Shown here in pieces: positions 31,861 to 39,025 of a DNA stretch of 53,040 bases. Source of the stretch: RGIG1995 sp045587445 (GTDB taxonomy: Bacteria > Bacillota > Clostridia > Oscillospirales > CAG-272); the NCBI GenBank assembly GCA_045587445.1, contig JAZNCH010000030.1:1-53040 (forward strand), read 5' to 3'. Below the pieces are notes generated by a model. It was not told where the DNA came from. It was given only the letters and a program-made list of their open reading frames with translations, and searched no databases. The translations under genes and the position numbers were made by a program. How positions within the stretch are numbered: position 1 is the first letter of the stretch; each line of letters begins with the position of its first letter.

Positions 31861-32483
31861 ATTGTTTCACCACACTTCGGGCAAATCACATAACGGCCTT
31901 GTGGAGCTTCTTCTTTTGGCGGCGCAGGGGAAACTGTGGGGGAGGGCGTTTCGTAAGCAGGCTGGGGCGAATCCTGCACGGACGTAGCCTGTTTAGCTTC
32001 TTGTCTCTCGTAGTTTTCTCTTGCTTCGATGATTGTTTCTTTTCTTTCGTTATCAACAAGACCATAATCTGACATCATTGTATCAACATCATCTAAATCG
32101 GCGGTCAAAGTTGATAATAGGTCTTGGTCGTAACCAGGAACATCGAGGTCGTCTCCGAGGTCACGAATGAGGCGGTCGAACGCCGCCATATCATCAACGC
32201 CTAAATCGAAGATGCGATTGTCGGAAAGCATCATTTTCTTTTTCTGCTTATCCGATAAATTATATTTCACATAGCAATATGCTTCTTCAAAACCTGCTTC
32301 CTGCATAGCTTTAAAGAGACCATTGCCAATCCAGATTACGTTATGCTCGTCAATAACAATCGGTTTAAGCTGACCGTTTTGCTTCAAGGAGCGAACGTAC
32401 TCTTTTATTTGTTTATCTGGGTGCATACGCACGTTATCCGAATTTAATTTGAGTTCAGATAACTTTTTGGTGATTATTTCCAT
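31851..32483 (-). CDS. ParB-fold protein with C-terminal zinc ribbon
   Basis: 210 residues. The N-terminal domain is ParB-like (SDNVRMHPDKQIKEYVRSLKQNG, then PIVIDEHNVIWIGNGLFKAMQEAG), with a Gly-Asn-Gly replacing the usual G-H-R. KKMMLSDNRIFDLGVDD is found in ParB-like phage proteins. A Pro-rich linker (QPAYETPSPTVSPAPPKEE) leads to a terminal half zinc ribbon (CPKCGETIW). It overlaps the PAPS-family gene by 10 bp. Confidence 0.82.
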   Translation of the reverse strand: MEIITKKLSELKLNSDNVRMHPDKQIKEYVRSLKQNGQLKPIVIDEHNVIWIGNGLFKAMQEAGFEEAYCYVKYNLSDKQKKKMMLSDNRIFDLGVDDMAAFDRLIRDLGDDLDVPGYDQDLLSTLTADLDDVDTMMSDYGLVDNERKETIIEARENYERQEAKQATSVQDSPQPAYETPSPTVSPAPPKEEAPQGRYVICPKCGETIWL

Positions 32484-33481
32484 TACATTTGCACCGCCTT
32501 TCTATTTTCAATGGTTGCCCAAAGATAAGCAAAAGCGATAGCAGCTACGATGAAATAGATGCGAACAGAAGCCATTAGCGTCCACATACCCATAACACCA
32601 AGCGGGATAAGGATATGCCAAAAAGTAATGAGACCAATGTTAATCAAAAGTCCCAGTTTCTTTCCGAAAGCAATGTAGATACTGTACATTGAGGAACTCA
32701 ATGTTGAAGTGCCGATAATAGTAATCAGTACTGCTTTAATCAAGTTCAGCACCGATGAAAACTGTACCCAAGCTAAAGCGAAGATTATCAGCATATAAAT
32801 GCCAAAAAAGATGCCGCCAAGAGTGAATGCTTTTTGCACGTCAATTTTCTTGGTGCCATCTATGTTAGCTTCGTTATAGTCTAAAATTTTAAAGAAGTAT
32901 GGATAAGTAAAAGGTCCAGGAAGCAAAAGTATTGCTTTCCAAATACCTTGTTTCATCGGCTCATATTCAAGCCCCATCGGAATAGCGTTAAGATTTCCTT
33001 GAGAATTGACAAATGCAGCTATCGTAACAATTATTGCAAGCGCATAGACTACCAACCAACCGAAGCCGTCTGTAAGTACATTGCGAATCATTCCGCAACG
33101 GAATAAAATCACAAGGAAAATAATTGCTTCTGCGTATGCGATATAAGCACCGGTATTTTCACCAAGAAAAGTGTCGGAGAATACTGCCTGCATACCATTC
33201 ATTGAAAGCCAAGCTTGGAATACACACATTAGACCACATATCCACAGCATTATTTTGGAACTAAATACTTCTCGGAGCTTTGGTATTTTAAGAGCAAGAT
33301 ACCCAAACAAAATACATGCAATGGTATTACCGAATACCCAAATTGCTGACGGAATAATGCCGTAGGTTTGAGTCATTGCTACGCCGTTCATCAGCGAGCC
33401 TATTCCTGCCCAAGTAGCACAAATGCTAAGAGCGTAGTACAGTAATGGATTGTTTTGAAATTTTTCTTTTATCGAAAACAT
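32483..33481 (-). CDS. Multi-spanning membrane protein (transporter-like), first late gene
   Basis: 332 residues with about nine to ten hydrophobic helices (LLYYALSICATWAGIGSLM, IWVFGNTIACILFGYLAL, AYAEAIIFLVILF, WLVVYALAIIVTIAAFV, LGGIFFGIYMLIIFALAW, ILIPLGVMGMWTLM, IYFIVAAIAFAYLW). The start, 'ATWAGIGSLMNGVAMTQTYG', recalls LeuT-fold permeases, but the protein is shorter. AAGGAGG precedes the ATG. It is directly downstream of the late promoter and overlaps the ParB/zinc-ribbon gene by one base. A transporter driven by a phage late promoter is unusual. Confidence 0.75.
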   Translation of the reverse strand: MFSIKEKFQNNPLLYYALSICATWAGIGSLMNGVAMTQTYGIIPSAIWVFGNTIACILFGYLALKIPKLREVFSSKIMLWICGLMCVFQAWLSMNGMQAVFSDTFLGENTGAYIAYAEAIIFLVILFRCGMIRNVLTDGFGWLVVYALAIIVTIAAFVNSQGNLNAIPMGLEYEPMKQGIWKAILLLPGPFTYPYFFKILDYNEANIDGTKKIDVQKAFTLGGIFFGIYMLIIFALAWVQFSSVLNLIKAVLITIIGTSTLSSSMYSIYIAFGKKLGLLINIGLITFWHILIPLGVMGMWTLMASVRIYFIVAAIAFAYLWATIENRKAVQM

Positions 33482-33546
33482 TGTTTTCCTCCTTTATTTG
33501 CTGGTACACACTTTTGCAGTTTGGCGGCGCTACAAAAGTTGTCCGT

Positions 33547-33573
33547 CCGTTACGCAAAGGAGAAACGTAACGG
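33547..33573. repeat. 8-bp inverted repeat in late leader
   Basis: CCGTTACG and CGTAACGG flank an 11-nt spacer. The arms contain the same GTTACG word as the late-promoter array. It lies in the 5' leader, ~70-95 bp before the first late start codon, and could be a secondary activator site or an RNA stem. Confidence 0.55.
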
Positions 33574-33597
33574 TAAATCCTCCTTTCAGAAATAGTA

Positions 33598-33627
33598 ATG
33601 GCCCTCCCGATACTTCGGAAAGGCCAT
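33598..33627 (-). terminator. Hairpin in late leader (terminator/attenuator candidate)
   Basis: ATGGCC/GGCCAT with an inner CCGA-TACT-TCGG stem forms a two-part hairpin ~20 bp after the predicted late start site. On the minus strand only TTACTATTTC follows. It may stop early-operon read-through or be an attenuation point. Confidence 0.5.
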
Positions 33628-33650
33628 CTGTGTTTAATTAGGATTTTGCA

Positions 33651-33679
33651 ATTATAATGATATCTTTATTTTTGCGTAA
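33651..33679 (-). promoter_or_regulatory. Late promoter (TTACGC-17-TATAAT)
   Basis: On the minus strand a perfect -10 TATAAT (33651-33656) is 17 bp from TTACGC (33674-33679). The -35 is poor as a sigma-70 box but is part of the last GTTACGC repeat, so activation by a bound regulator is likely. Transcription would start near 33644 and run through the packaging, head, tail and lysis genes. Confidence 0.75.
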
Positions 33680-33720
33680 CATCAAGTAACAGAGCGTAAC
33701 AGTGCGTAACATCACGGAAC
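33671..33720 (-). repeat. Five 10-bp repeats upstream of late promoter (activator array)
   Basis: On the minus strand five consecutive 10-mers read GTTCCGTGAT, GTTACGCACT, GTTACGCTCT, GTTACTTGAT, GTTACGCAAA. The GTTAC word recurs exactly every 10 bp, one helical turn, and the last unit overlaps the -35 box. The array starts 5 bp after the stop codon of the DUF1492 regulator, its likely ligand. Confidence 0.85.
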
Positions 33721-33725
33721 AAGTT

Positions 33726-34115
33726 TTAAGAATTTAAATACCGGTAACAAATCATTTTTACTGCTTCTTCAGTATTTTTACCACCGATAAACGAAGAAAT
33801 TTCTCTCCAAGAATAGCCATGTAAATATCGAAGTCTAAAAATCATTCTTGTTAAATCATCATCGATGTTATTTATAAAGGCTTCGACTCCGACAGAATTT
33901 TTTTGAACTTCGAATTTCAAATAGTTTATTCTTGCGTCTAAGTCTGCAAGTTCGATAGCGAGCATTCCAACCTTATCGCCAACTCCGCTACCGTGTGGCA
34001 TTCCGTCTAACTTTGTTGCTCCGAGCGTTTTAGCAGAAATGTTTTGATAAAGTTCCTGCGCCTTGTGCAGCTTCTGTATCAAATCAAGATGTTTATTCAA
34101 TTCCGATAAATTCAT
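33726..34115 (-). CDS. DUF1492 / sigma-70 region 4-like late regulator
   Basis: 129 residues. An N-terminal coiled coil (LDARINYLKFEVQKNSVGVEAFINNI) is followed by a sigma-region-4-like HTH: TRMIFRLRYLHGYSWREISSFIGGKNTEEAVK. This plan is that of DUF1492/ArpU/RinA-type phage late activators. It ends 5 bp before the repeat array of the late promoter, so it is the prime candidate for its activator. Confidence 0.82.
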   Translation of the reverse strand: MNLSELNKHLDLIQKLHKAQELYQNISAKTLGATKLDGMPHGSGVGDKVGMLAIELADLDARINYLKFEVQKNSVGVEAFINNIDDDLTRMIFRLRYLHGYSWREISSFIGGKNTEEAVKMICYRYLNS

Positions 34116-34142
34116 TACGCTGCACTCCTTGCTGTTACTAGA

Positions 34143-34574
34143 TTACATATATCTGCGGAGGTATTGAAGCAGGGTTGGTGGTTTTAATCCAACTGCCTCT
34201 GCAATTTTCTTTACACTACAACCATACCTTAACATTTCAAAAATTTTATCGTGGATAGGTTCATAATTTATTGAATTAGCAGTTTTAAGTTTTGGCGGTA
34301 TGTATTGGGGCGGTGGTGTGCGGTAAAAAGATAGGGGATAGCCTAAACCACCGTTAGCTTTTTTATGAGTTTCAGGAACCTTTAGCTCTGCTGGTTTTAC
34401 CTTTTTGATTACTTTTACAGCAGTTTTAGGCTCTTCGGGTTTAAATTTTGGTGGACGAACTTCGTTAGGATTAAAGTAATGCTCTCCACGAATGCAGGGT
34501 TGTAAATTAAAAAACGGACAATAATAAGTATCACCGTTTTTGTGCATTCTATAACAATGATAACAGTTAATCAT
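34143..34574 (-). CDS. Cys-cluster/HTH protein, unknown
   Basis: 143 residues. The N-terminus carries a probable metal site (Cys4, Cys7, Cys19, Cys27 in CYHCYRM ... YYCPFF ... QPC), the middle is Pro/Lys-rich, and the C-terminus has a helix-turn-helix-like MLRYGCSVKKIAEAVGLKPP. It could be a DNA-binding regulator or a terminase-like adaptor. It overlaps the neighbouring 58-residue Cys protein by 4 bp. Confidence 0.7.
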   Translation of the reverse strand: MINCYHCYRMHKNGDTYYCPFFNLQPCIRGEHYFNPNEVRPPKFKPEEPKTAVKVIKKVKPAELKVPETHKKANGGLGYPLSFYRTPPPQYIPPKLKTANSINYEPIHDKIFEMLRYGCSVKKIAEAVGLKPPTLLQYLRRYM

Positions 34575-34747
34575 TTTTTCTTTTTCAACCTCTTTAAAAT
34601 TTTAGTGAACAAGTCAATGTCCCAAAATTCGGGCATATCAATCATACAACCCGATGTTGAGTTTTTGGCGAGAAATGGACAACTGCCGTTACAGGCCTTT
34701 TCGTTGCACTCCCTTTTTATTAACTTTAGAAGTTTTTTGATTTTCAT
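34571..34747 (-). CDS. 58-residue Cys-containing small protein
   Basis: Begins MKIKKLLKLIKRECNEKAC; four cysteines (14, 19, 23, 34) in C-x4-C-x3-C-x10-C spacing suggest a zinc site, with a Lys-rich tail. It overlaps both neighbours, and a weak AGAGG lies ~11 nt before ATG 34747. Similar mini-proteins are frequent in Firmicute phage early operons. Confidence 0.55.
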   Translation of the reverse strand: MKIKKLLKLIKRECNEKACNGSCPFLAKNSTSGCMIDMPEFWDIDLFTKILKRLKKKK

Positions 34748-34901
34748 TATAGATTGCCTCTTCCTTGTCAATTAGAACAACGATGCGGGTTAATCTCACA
34801 GCGGTATCTGAATCATTATCAGCATTAGCGTACTTCAAGGCTTTCAACATTCTTGTTTTGGCTGCGTGAATGGTTTGTTGGTACTGTTGTGTTAAAGCCA
34901 T
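34689..34901 (-). CDS. 70-residue early protein, unknown
   Basis: Helical and charged (TIHAAKTRMLKALKYANADN). AGAGGTAAG lies just before the ATG, and the gene follows dut by 5 bp. It overlaps the next gene by 59 bp in another frame. No family recognised. Confidence 0.6.
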   Translation of the reverse strand: MALTQQYQQTIHAAKTRMLKALKYANADNDSDTAVRLTRIVVLIDKEEAIYNENQKTSKVNKKGVQRKGL

Positions 34902-34906
34902 AACAC

Positions 34907-35335
34907 TTACCTCTTCCCGGTGCTGCCAAAGCCACCGTCACCACGAGAAGTAGGGGAAAGCTCAGCAACTTTTTCAAATTCAATTTCCACGTCTCTTTTG
35001 ATAATTAGTTGAGCTATCCTTTCTCCGGCTTTTACCACGCATTCGCCAAGTTTGCTTTCACCTACAAATCCAACCTCGCCGGTATAATCGGAGTCAATGA
35101 TTCCGACGCTGTTTGCCATTCTAAGCGAAGTTTTTAAACCTATACTGCTTCGAGGATAGATTTCGGCATGGAAGCCTTTAGGTATTTGAATCTTAAATCC
35201 TAAAGGAATGACTTGAGGAGTGTTTTCCAATATGACAGTTTTTCGTGCATAGCAGTCATAAGCTGCAGCACCAACAGTTTTTCTTTCCGGCATTTTACCG
35301 CCGGGCAAAATTTTGATTTTAACTTTAACGCTCAT
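34907..35335 (-). CDS. dut: dUTPase
   Basis: 142 residues, trimeric dUTP pyrophosphatase, converting dUTP to dUMP and pyrophosphate to keep uracil out of phage DNA. All five motifs are present: AAYDCYA (1), PRSSIGLK (2), GIIDSDYTGEV (3), AGERIAQLII (4) and the C-terminal SRGDGGFGSTG (5). Full length. Sits in the early nucleotide/replication operon. Confidence 0.97.
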   Translation of the reverse strand: MSVKVKIKILPGGKMPERKTVGAAAYDCYARKTVILENTPQVIPLGFKIQIPKGFHAEIYPRSSIGLKTSLRMANSVGIIDSDYTGEVGFVGESKLGECVVKAGERIAQLIIKRDVEIEFEKVAELSPTSRGDGGFGSTGKR

Positions 35336-35345
35336 AATATACCTC

Positions 35346-35423
35346 CTAAAAGTTGATGATCAGACACGCTACTGTTGCAGCTATTGCAATAGCAAACAAT
35401 AAATTCATAAAGATGTCGAGCAT
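35346..35423 (-). CDS. 25-residue membrane micro-protein
   Basis: MLDIFMNLLFAIAIAATVAC followed by LIINF: one TM helix and almost nothing else. AAGGAG lies 8 nt before its ATG, and the gene fits between dut and the next small gene. Too short for family assignment, but the ribosome site is good. Confidence 0.6.
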   Translation of the reverse strand: MLDIFMNLLFAIAIAATVACLIINF

Positions 35424-35427
35424 ACTA

Positions 35428-35616
35428 TCACTCCTTGCGACTTTTAAACCAAGCGCACGCTTTGTCTTCACAATGCTTCACGAGCGGTGTTTTGCGTACT
35501 ACGCAAAGCCCTGTACCGTTGGTTGTTTCGGCTGTGAAGAATTTGCAGTCTCCACAGCTTTTATCTTTATTACGATTTAATAATTCAACCGCCGAGGGTT
35601 TCTTTTGTCGTGGCAT
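35428..35616 (-). CDS. 62-residue Cys-rich protein
   Basis: Basic start (MPRQKKPSAVELLNRNK), then KSCGDCKFF, GLCVVRK and HCEDKACAWF, a probable zinc or treble-clef-like cluster found in many small phage proteins. Function unknown. Confidence 0.6.
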   Translation of the reverse strand: MPRQKKPSAVELLNRNKDKSCGDCKFFTAETTNGTGLCVVRKTPLVKHCEDKACAWFKSRKE

Positions 35617-35628
35617 ATAGATTACCTC

Positions 35629-35811
35629 TTAATTGGCATTTAAAATAATGACTTGCCCATTAACAAAAAGTTTGGCCTGCGGAATGCGAGGAATATGCAC
35701 TTCCTTGCATTGTCTCCTTTTGGCATCGTTAATTTTTTCGGCCAAGGTTTTGAATTTAACTGTCCAAGCAGAAGGAGTGATATCTTTGGTAGATTTTTTC
35801 TTTTTAGTCAT
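35629..35811 (-). CDS. 60-residue basic protein
   Basis: Begins MTKKKKSTKDITPSAWTVKF; Lys-rich N-terminus and a beta-like end (IPQAKLFVNGQVIIL). GGGAGG is placed 8 nt before ATG 35811, which overlaps the stop of the preceding 26-residue ORF (TAATG). Unknown function. Confidence 0.6.
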   Translation of the reverse strand: MTKKKKSTKDITPSAWTVKFKTLAEKINDAKRRQCKEVHIPRIPQAKLFVNGQVIILNAN

Positions 35812-35891
35812 TAGCATTCCTCCCAAAATTTTTCGCCTTTGTTAAGAAGTTGCAATAACTCATTGAGAACATCTGCATCTATTGCACGCAT
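35811..35891 (-). CDS. 26-residue micro-protein
   Basis: MRAIDADVLNELLQLLNKGE then KFWEEC. AAGGAGAAGG precedes the ATG, and TAATG couples it to the 60-residue gene. The 'RAIDAD' start is common to many small phage/plasmid ORFs that resemble the beginning of a longer family; function unknown. Confidence 0.5.
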   Translation of the reverse strand: MRAIDADVLNELLQLLNKGEKFWEEC

Positions 35892-35921
35892 TTGCTTCCC
35901 TTCTCCTTGCATTTTCGGATT

Positions 35922-36086
35922 TTATATGTCAACATTTTTCACAATCTTCTTCAAGCTTTTAATTGTCTCTTCCATAAACCAATCTCTGTCAACTTGAAGA
36001 CCATCTGCCCTTATGTAGACACTCTCCAAAAAAGCTGTAGCTTCTTTTTGTGCAGCCTTTTTAGCTAAAATAATATATTCTTCCAT
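35922..36086 (-). CDS. 54-residue helical protein
   Basis: Begins MEEYIILAKKAAQKEATAFL and ends IKSLKKIVKNVDI; no cysteines or TM. A GGGTGG-like ribosome site lies before ATG 36086. It fills the gap between two small genes in the early operon. Confidence 0.55.
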   Translation of the reverse strand: MEEYIILAKKAAQKEATAFLESVYIRADGLQVDRDWFMEETIKSLKKIVKNVDI

Positions 36087-36099
36087 TACGCCACCCTTT

Positions 36100-36291
36100 T
36101 TAAATCAATCTTATTAGTTTATAATGCAGTAATCTTGCAAGCATTCTCATATTGGTAGGTTTTTCACAAGGCTCTAATGGAATATAACCAACATCGCCTT
36201 TTTTAATTTGATGTGTCAACCAACATTCCCCGGAAACAAGTGCTTTACAATTATTGCAAGTACGTTTCTGCCTTTTATCTAACTCTTTCAT
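36100..36291 (-). CDS. 63-residue Cys-containing protein
   Basis: MKELDKRQKRTCNNCKALVS, then GECWLTHQ and EPCEKP suggest a four-Cys metal site, followed by a basic hydrophobic tail. AGGGGTG precedes ATG 36291. Unknown; overlaps the HNH-like gene by 4 bp. Confidence 0.6.
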   Translation of the reverse strand: MKELDKRQKRTCNNCKALVSGECWLTHQIKKGDVGYIPLEPCEKPTNMRMLARLLHYKLIRLI

Positions 36292-36620
36292 CTTGCACCC
36301 CTTAACCATTTCATATACCGGTAATACTTATCTTTAATATAATTTCTTCCGATGATGTTCATAAATTCTTCGTGTGAGTGCGTTTCCTCAAATTTAGCCT
36401 GGCAAGCTCTTTTTAGTTCTAAATCTTTAACTCTTTTAGGGTCAAGGTGAACACTGTCTTTTGACATATTGTGACACCGATTGCAAAGAGGAACTTTAAA
36501 ACCGAATATCTCTGATATTTTTCTTAGCGCAGTACCAAAGAAAATGTGATGCATGGCTTCAGCCAGTTGCCCGCACAAAAAGCAATGCATGTAATCATCG
36601 GTTAAAATTGATTTGCTCAT
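36288..36620 (-). CDS. HNH-like / zinc-finger phage protein
   Basis: 110 residues: CFLCGQLAEAMHHIFFG followed by VPLCNRCHNMSKDSVHLDP gives a CxxC...HH...CxxCH layout as in HNH endonucleases, with His24/His25 as the catalytic-type pair. It could nick DNA or only bind it; a phage HNH is often linked to packaging, but here it lies in the early operon. Confidence 0.7.
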   Translation of the reverse strand: MSKSILTDDYMHCFLCGQLAEAMHHIFFGTALRKISEIFGFKVPLCNRCHNMSKDSVHLDPKRVKDLELKRACQAKFEETHSHEEFMNIIGRNYIKDKYYRYMKWLRGAR

Positions 36621-36671
36621 ATTTCTCCTTTAAGAAAGTGGTACAGGAGTTTCCTGCACCACTTTTAGTTT

Positions 36672-38147
36672 TTACGATAAGGCTTTACTCAATGCAGCAT
36701 CTTCTTCTTTCCAAGTCGCATACATTTGATGTGTACCGTCTAACAAACTTTTTTCAATGCCAGACATTTCATATCCAAGCAGCTCAAGCCATTTGTACAA
36801 AATTAAGAGTCTTCCGTTTGGTCCATATTCAGGAAAAAGTCGATGGCCATAATCAGTGGAGTCAATAAAGAGCAAATCTTTTTTGTCGCCAAAGAACATA
36901 TAAACTGTTTTAGCCAGTTCTTCATTCGAGAAATTATCTAAAGCCTTATAAACGTTGTAATCTTTTTGGTGGCAGTATAATTCTTCATCATTCAAATCTA
37001 AACAGCTTGCTACTTCTCGTGTAGATGCACCTGTATAGTAAGAACAGGTTCTTAAGAAATTTTGGTACAAAAGACCTCTTAAAATAGCAAGTTCGTTTTT
37101 TGCAGACACCTTTAAGTTTTCAATAAACTCTTTTCTCATTTCAAACATTAAAGCTGATTGCTCGGTTACAAAGTTCCACGCTTCTTTAATACGGAGTTCT
37201 CTTTGTATTTGTGTTTCGGTTTTCTTAGGTGCCTTTTCTACAATTTTTTTAGTATAAAGTCTTACTGTACCAAAAGCGGAGGGAGCAACGTAGTAGATTC
37301 TTTGAGTGGGTGCTTCTGGAATGATTTTCTTGTCTCCGTCCCATACGGTAAGGTCAATTTCTTTGCCAAACTGTTCGTAATGGCCACCCCAAGTTTCATT
37401 GTGTTGAATTTCTTTAGCTTTGATGTTATCTAACAAAGCTTTTATTTCGGGCCAAGCTTTATCAACAATTTGTTTTCGCAGGGCTTCTTTCAAGGCGTAA
37501 GAAAAGTCAGAAGTTCCCAGTTTTTCAAGTACTTTGTTTCTTTTTTCTAAATCCTCAATTTTTGCCAGTTCGTCAAAATCAGTTAATGAAAGTTGACGTT
37601 CAGAGGAGATTCGCTTTAATTTATCTTGGTCCAGCTCACACATCTTAATTCGTCTACGGACAGTAGTTGTTGAAAAGCCGGATTTACTTGCAATTTCTTC
37701 GATGCTAGTGCCGAAGTTTAACAACATTTGAAAACCTTGCGCTTGTTCATATACGGTTAAGTCGGAGCGTTGCATGTTTTCGAGTAACATTGTTGTTACT
37801 TGTTCTTCGGGTGTCATATCGACAATGACACAAGGTACAACTGTTAGTCCTGCAATCTTGGAAGCTCCCGTTCTTCTGTGGCCGATGATTATTGTATATC
37901 CATCTTCATACCACTTTGCATTTATCTTTTCTCTTAGTTCTTCTGACGGATTTTCGTTATATAATGCAGTGTATTTTAACCATTCCTCTTGTGTCTGAGC
38001 GTGACCTTTTACAACGGTCAAATTCTGCAATACACCTTTTGCCTTAATACTGTCGGCAAGCTCGGTCAAATCACCAAGCTCTTTGCGAGGGTTATCGGGG
38101 TGAGGATATAAACAGTCTATTGGTAAATAAACTAAATTAGTTGTCAT
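36672..38147 (-). CDS. ParB-like chromosome-partition-type protein
   Basis: 491 residues. The ParB N-terminal fold is explicit: CLYPHPDNPRKELGDLTELADSIKAKG in parts, then YTIIIGHRRTGASKIAG (GHRR box near 95) and EEQVTTMLLENMQRSDLTV, followed by the HTH TSIEEIASKSGFSTTTVRRRI. A ~250-residue phage-specific C-terminal region follows. The N-terminal fold could bind CTP as in true ParB. Its role in a phage may be partition in a plasmid-like state or regulation. Overlaps nothing; the methyltransferase-like gene is 20 bp upstream. Confidence 0.88.
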   Translation of the reverse strand: MTTNLVYLPIDCLYPHPDNPRKELGDLTELADSIKAKGVLQNLTVVKGHAQTQEEWLKYTALYNENPSEELREKINAKWYEDGYTIIIGHRRTGASKIAGLTVVPCVIVDMTPEEQVTTMLLENMQRSDLTVYEQAQGFQMLLNFGTSIEEIASKSGFSTTTVRRRIKMCELDQDKLKRISSERQLSLTDFDELAKIEDLEKRNKVLEKLGTSDFSYALKEALRKQIVDKAWPEIKALLDNIKAKEIQHNETWGGHYEQFGKEIDLTVWDGDKKIIPEAPTQRIYYVAPSAFGTVRLYTKKIVEKAPKKTETQIQRELRIKEAWNFVTEQSALMFEMRKEFIENLKVSAKNELAILRGLLYQNFLRTCSYYTGASTREVASCLDLNDEELYCHQKDYNVYKALDNFSNEELAKTVYMFFGDKKDLLFIDSTDYGHRLFPEYGPNGRLLILYKWLELLGYEMSGIEKSLLDGTHQMYATWKEEDAALSKALS

Positions 38148-38167
38148 AATTTCTCTGCTCCTTTCAA

Positions 38168-39022
38168 TCAAAATAGTGTTAGCTGCGAGGTTTTAGCTAT
38201 CTTGATATCATTATTATCTAAAGGGGTTTCAATAATTGGTTCTTGAGGTTTGTTGAGTGGGGGAAACGTGTTTCTAAACAATAAATCCATTTGCGAAGCA
38301 AATCTCCTGCCTTGCCAAATGGGTGAATTGTAGAATGGTGTGTACCAAACATTAGGATTGTCGTGTGGGAGAAGTCCTCTTGCATCGAAGCTTGTTGATG
38401 GATTTGTCAAAGTGTTTTGAATGACAACGTAGCCAGGGCAACCCATCAGCGAAAGCTGAATGTAACACATCAGACCAGCGACCGTATCAATATCCTGCGC
38501 TACGAAAAGTACCGAGGTTTGAAAGTTTATGCCACGTTCTTTACATTCGTTTGCGTAGGCAATTAGTAAAGCGCCTGCACCGCAAGCTGGGTCATTAACA
38601 GATACCCAGCCTTGCTTTGCAATGCGTTCTTCGATGTTGTTATCAATGGTCATAGCGGACATTGCCTGGCAGACGGAGTAAGGAGTAAAGAATTGTCCTG
38701 CCCATTCGTTGCCAAGTCCAAGTGCCATAAAAAGCTCTCCCAAGAAATCTTGGTCGGAATATTCTTCCATGCTTTGAGCAACTTCTACCAAAATTTCAGC
38801 AAAGGTGGTTAATTCTTGAACACTATATTTTGAGGCACACCGTTCATACATTTTTTCACGCTCTACAGAGTGAGGATTTTGCAATACATTAGAAATGCTC
38901 ACTGCTGCCATTGTGATAAAATCCTGCCATATATTCCAAAGGGAAAATCTGCCAGTCATACCATTAAGCAGTTTAACGATATGTGATTGGTGAGCATTTC
39001 GTGTTCTTATCACCTTTGCCAT
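38168..39022 (-). CDS. DNA-methyltransferase-fold protein lacking an obvious NPPY motif
   Basis: 284 residues of the HsdM/N6-methyltransferase type: GQFFTPYSVCQAMSAM, then VNDPACGAGALLIAYANECK (SAM-binding motif I) and LFVAQDIDTVAGLMCYIQLSL. At the place where (D/N)PPY would be expected the sequence is VWYTPFYNSPIWQGRR, so the catalytic motif is not evident. It may bind SAM or DNA without methylating, or use an altered motif. Such stand-alone proteins are common in Firmicute phage early regions. Confidence 0.82.
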   Translation of the reverse strand: MAKVIRTRNAHQSHIVKLLNGMTGRFSLWNIWQDFITMAAVSISNVLQNPHSVEREKMYERCASKYSVQELTTFAEILVEVAQSMEEYSDQDFLGELFMALGLGNEWAGQFFTPYSVCQAMSAMTIDNNIEERIAKQGWVSVNDPACGAGALLIAYANECKERGINFQTSVLFVAQDIDTVAGLMCYIQLSLMGCPGYVVIQNTLTNPSTSFDARGLLPHDNPNVWYTPFYNSPIWQGRRFASQMDLLFRNTFPPLNKPQEPIIETPLDNNDIKIAKTSQLTLF

Positions 39023-39025
39023 TGC

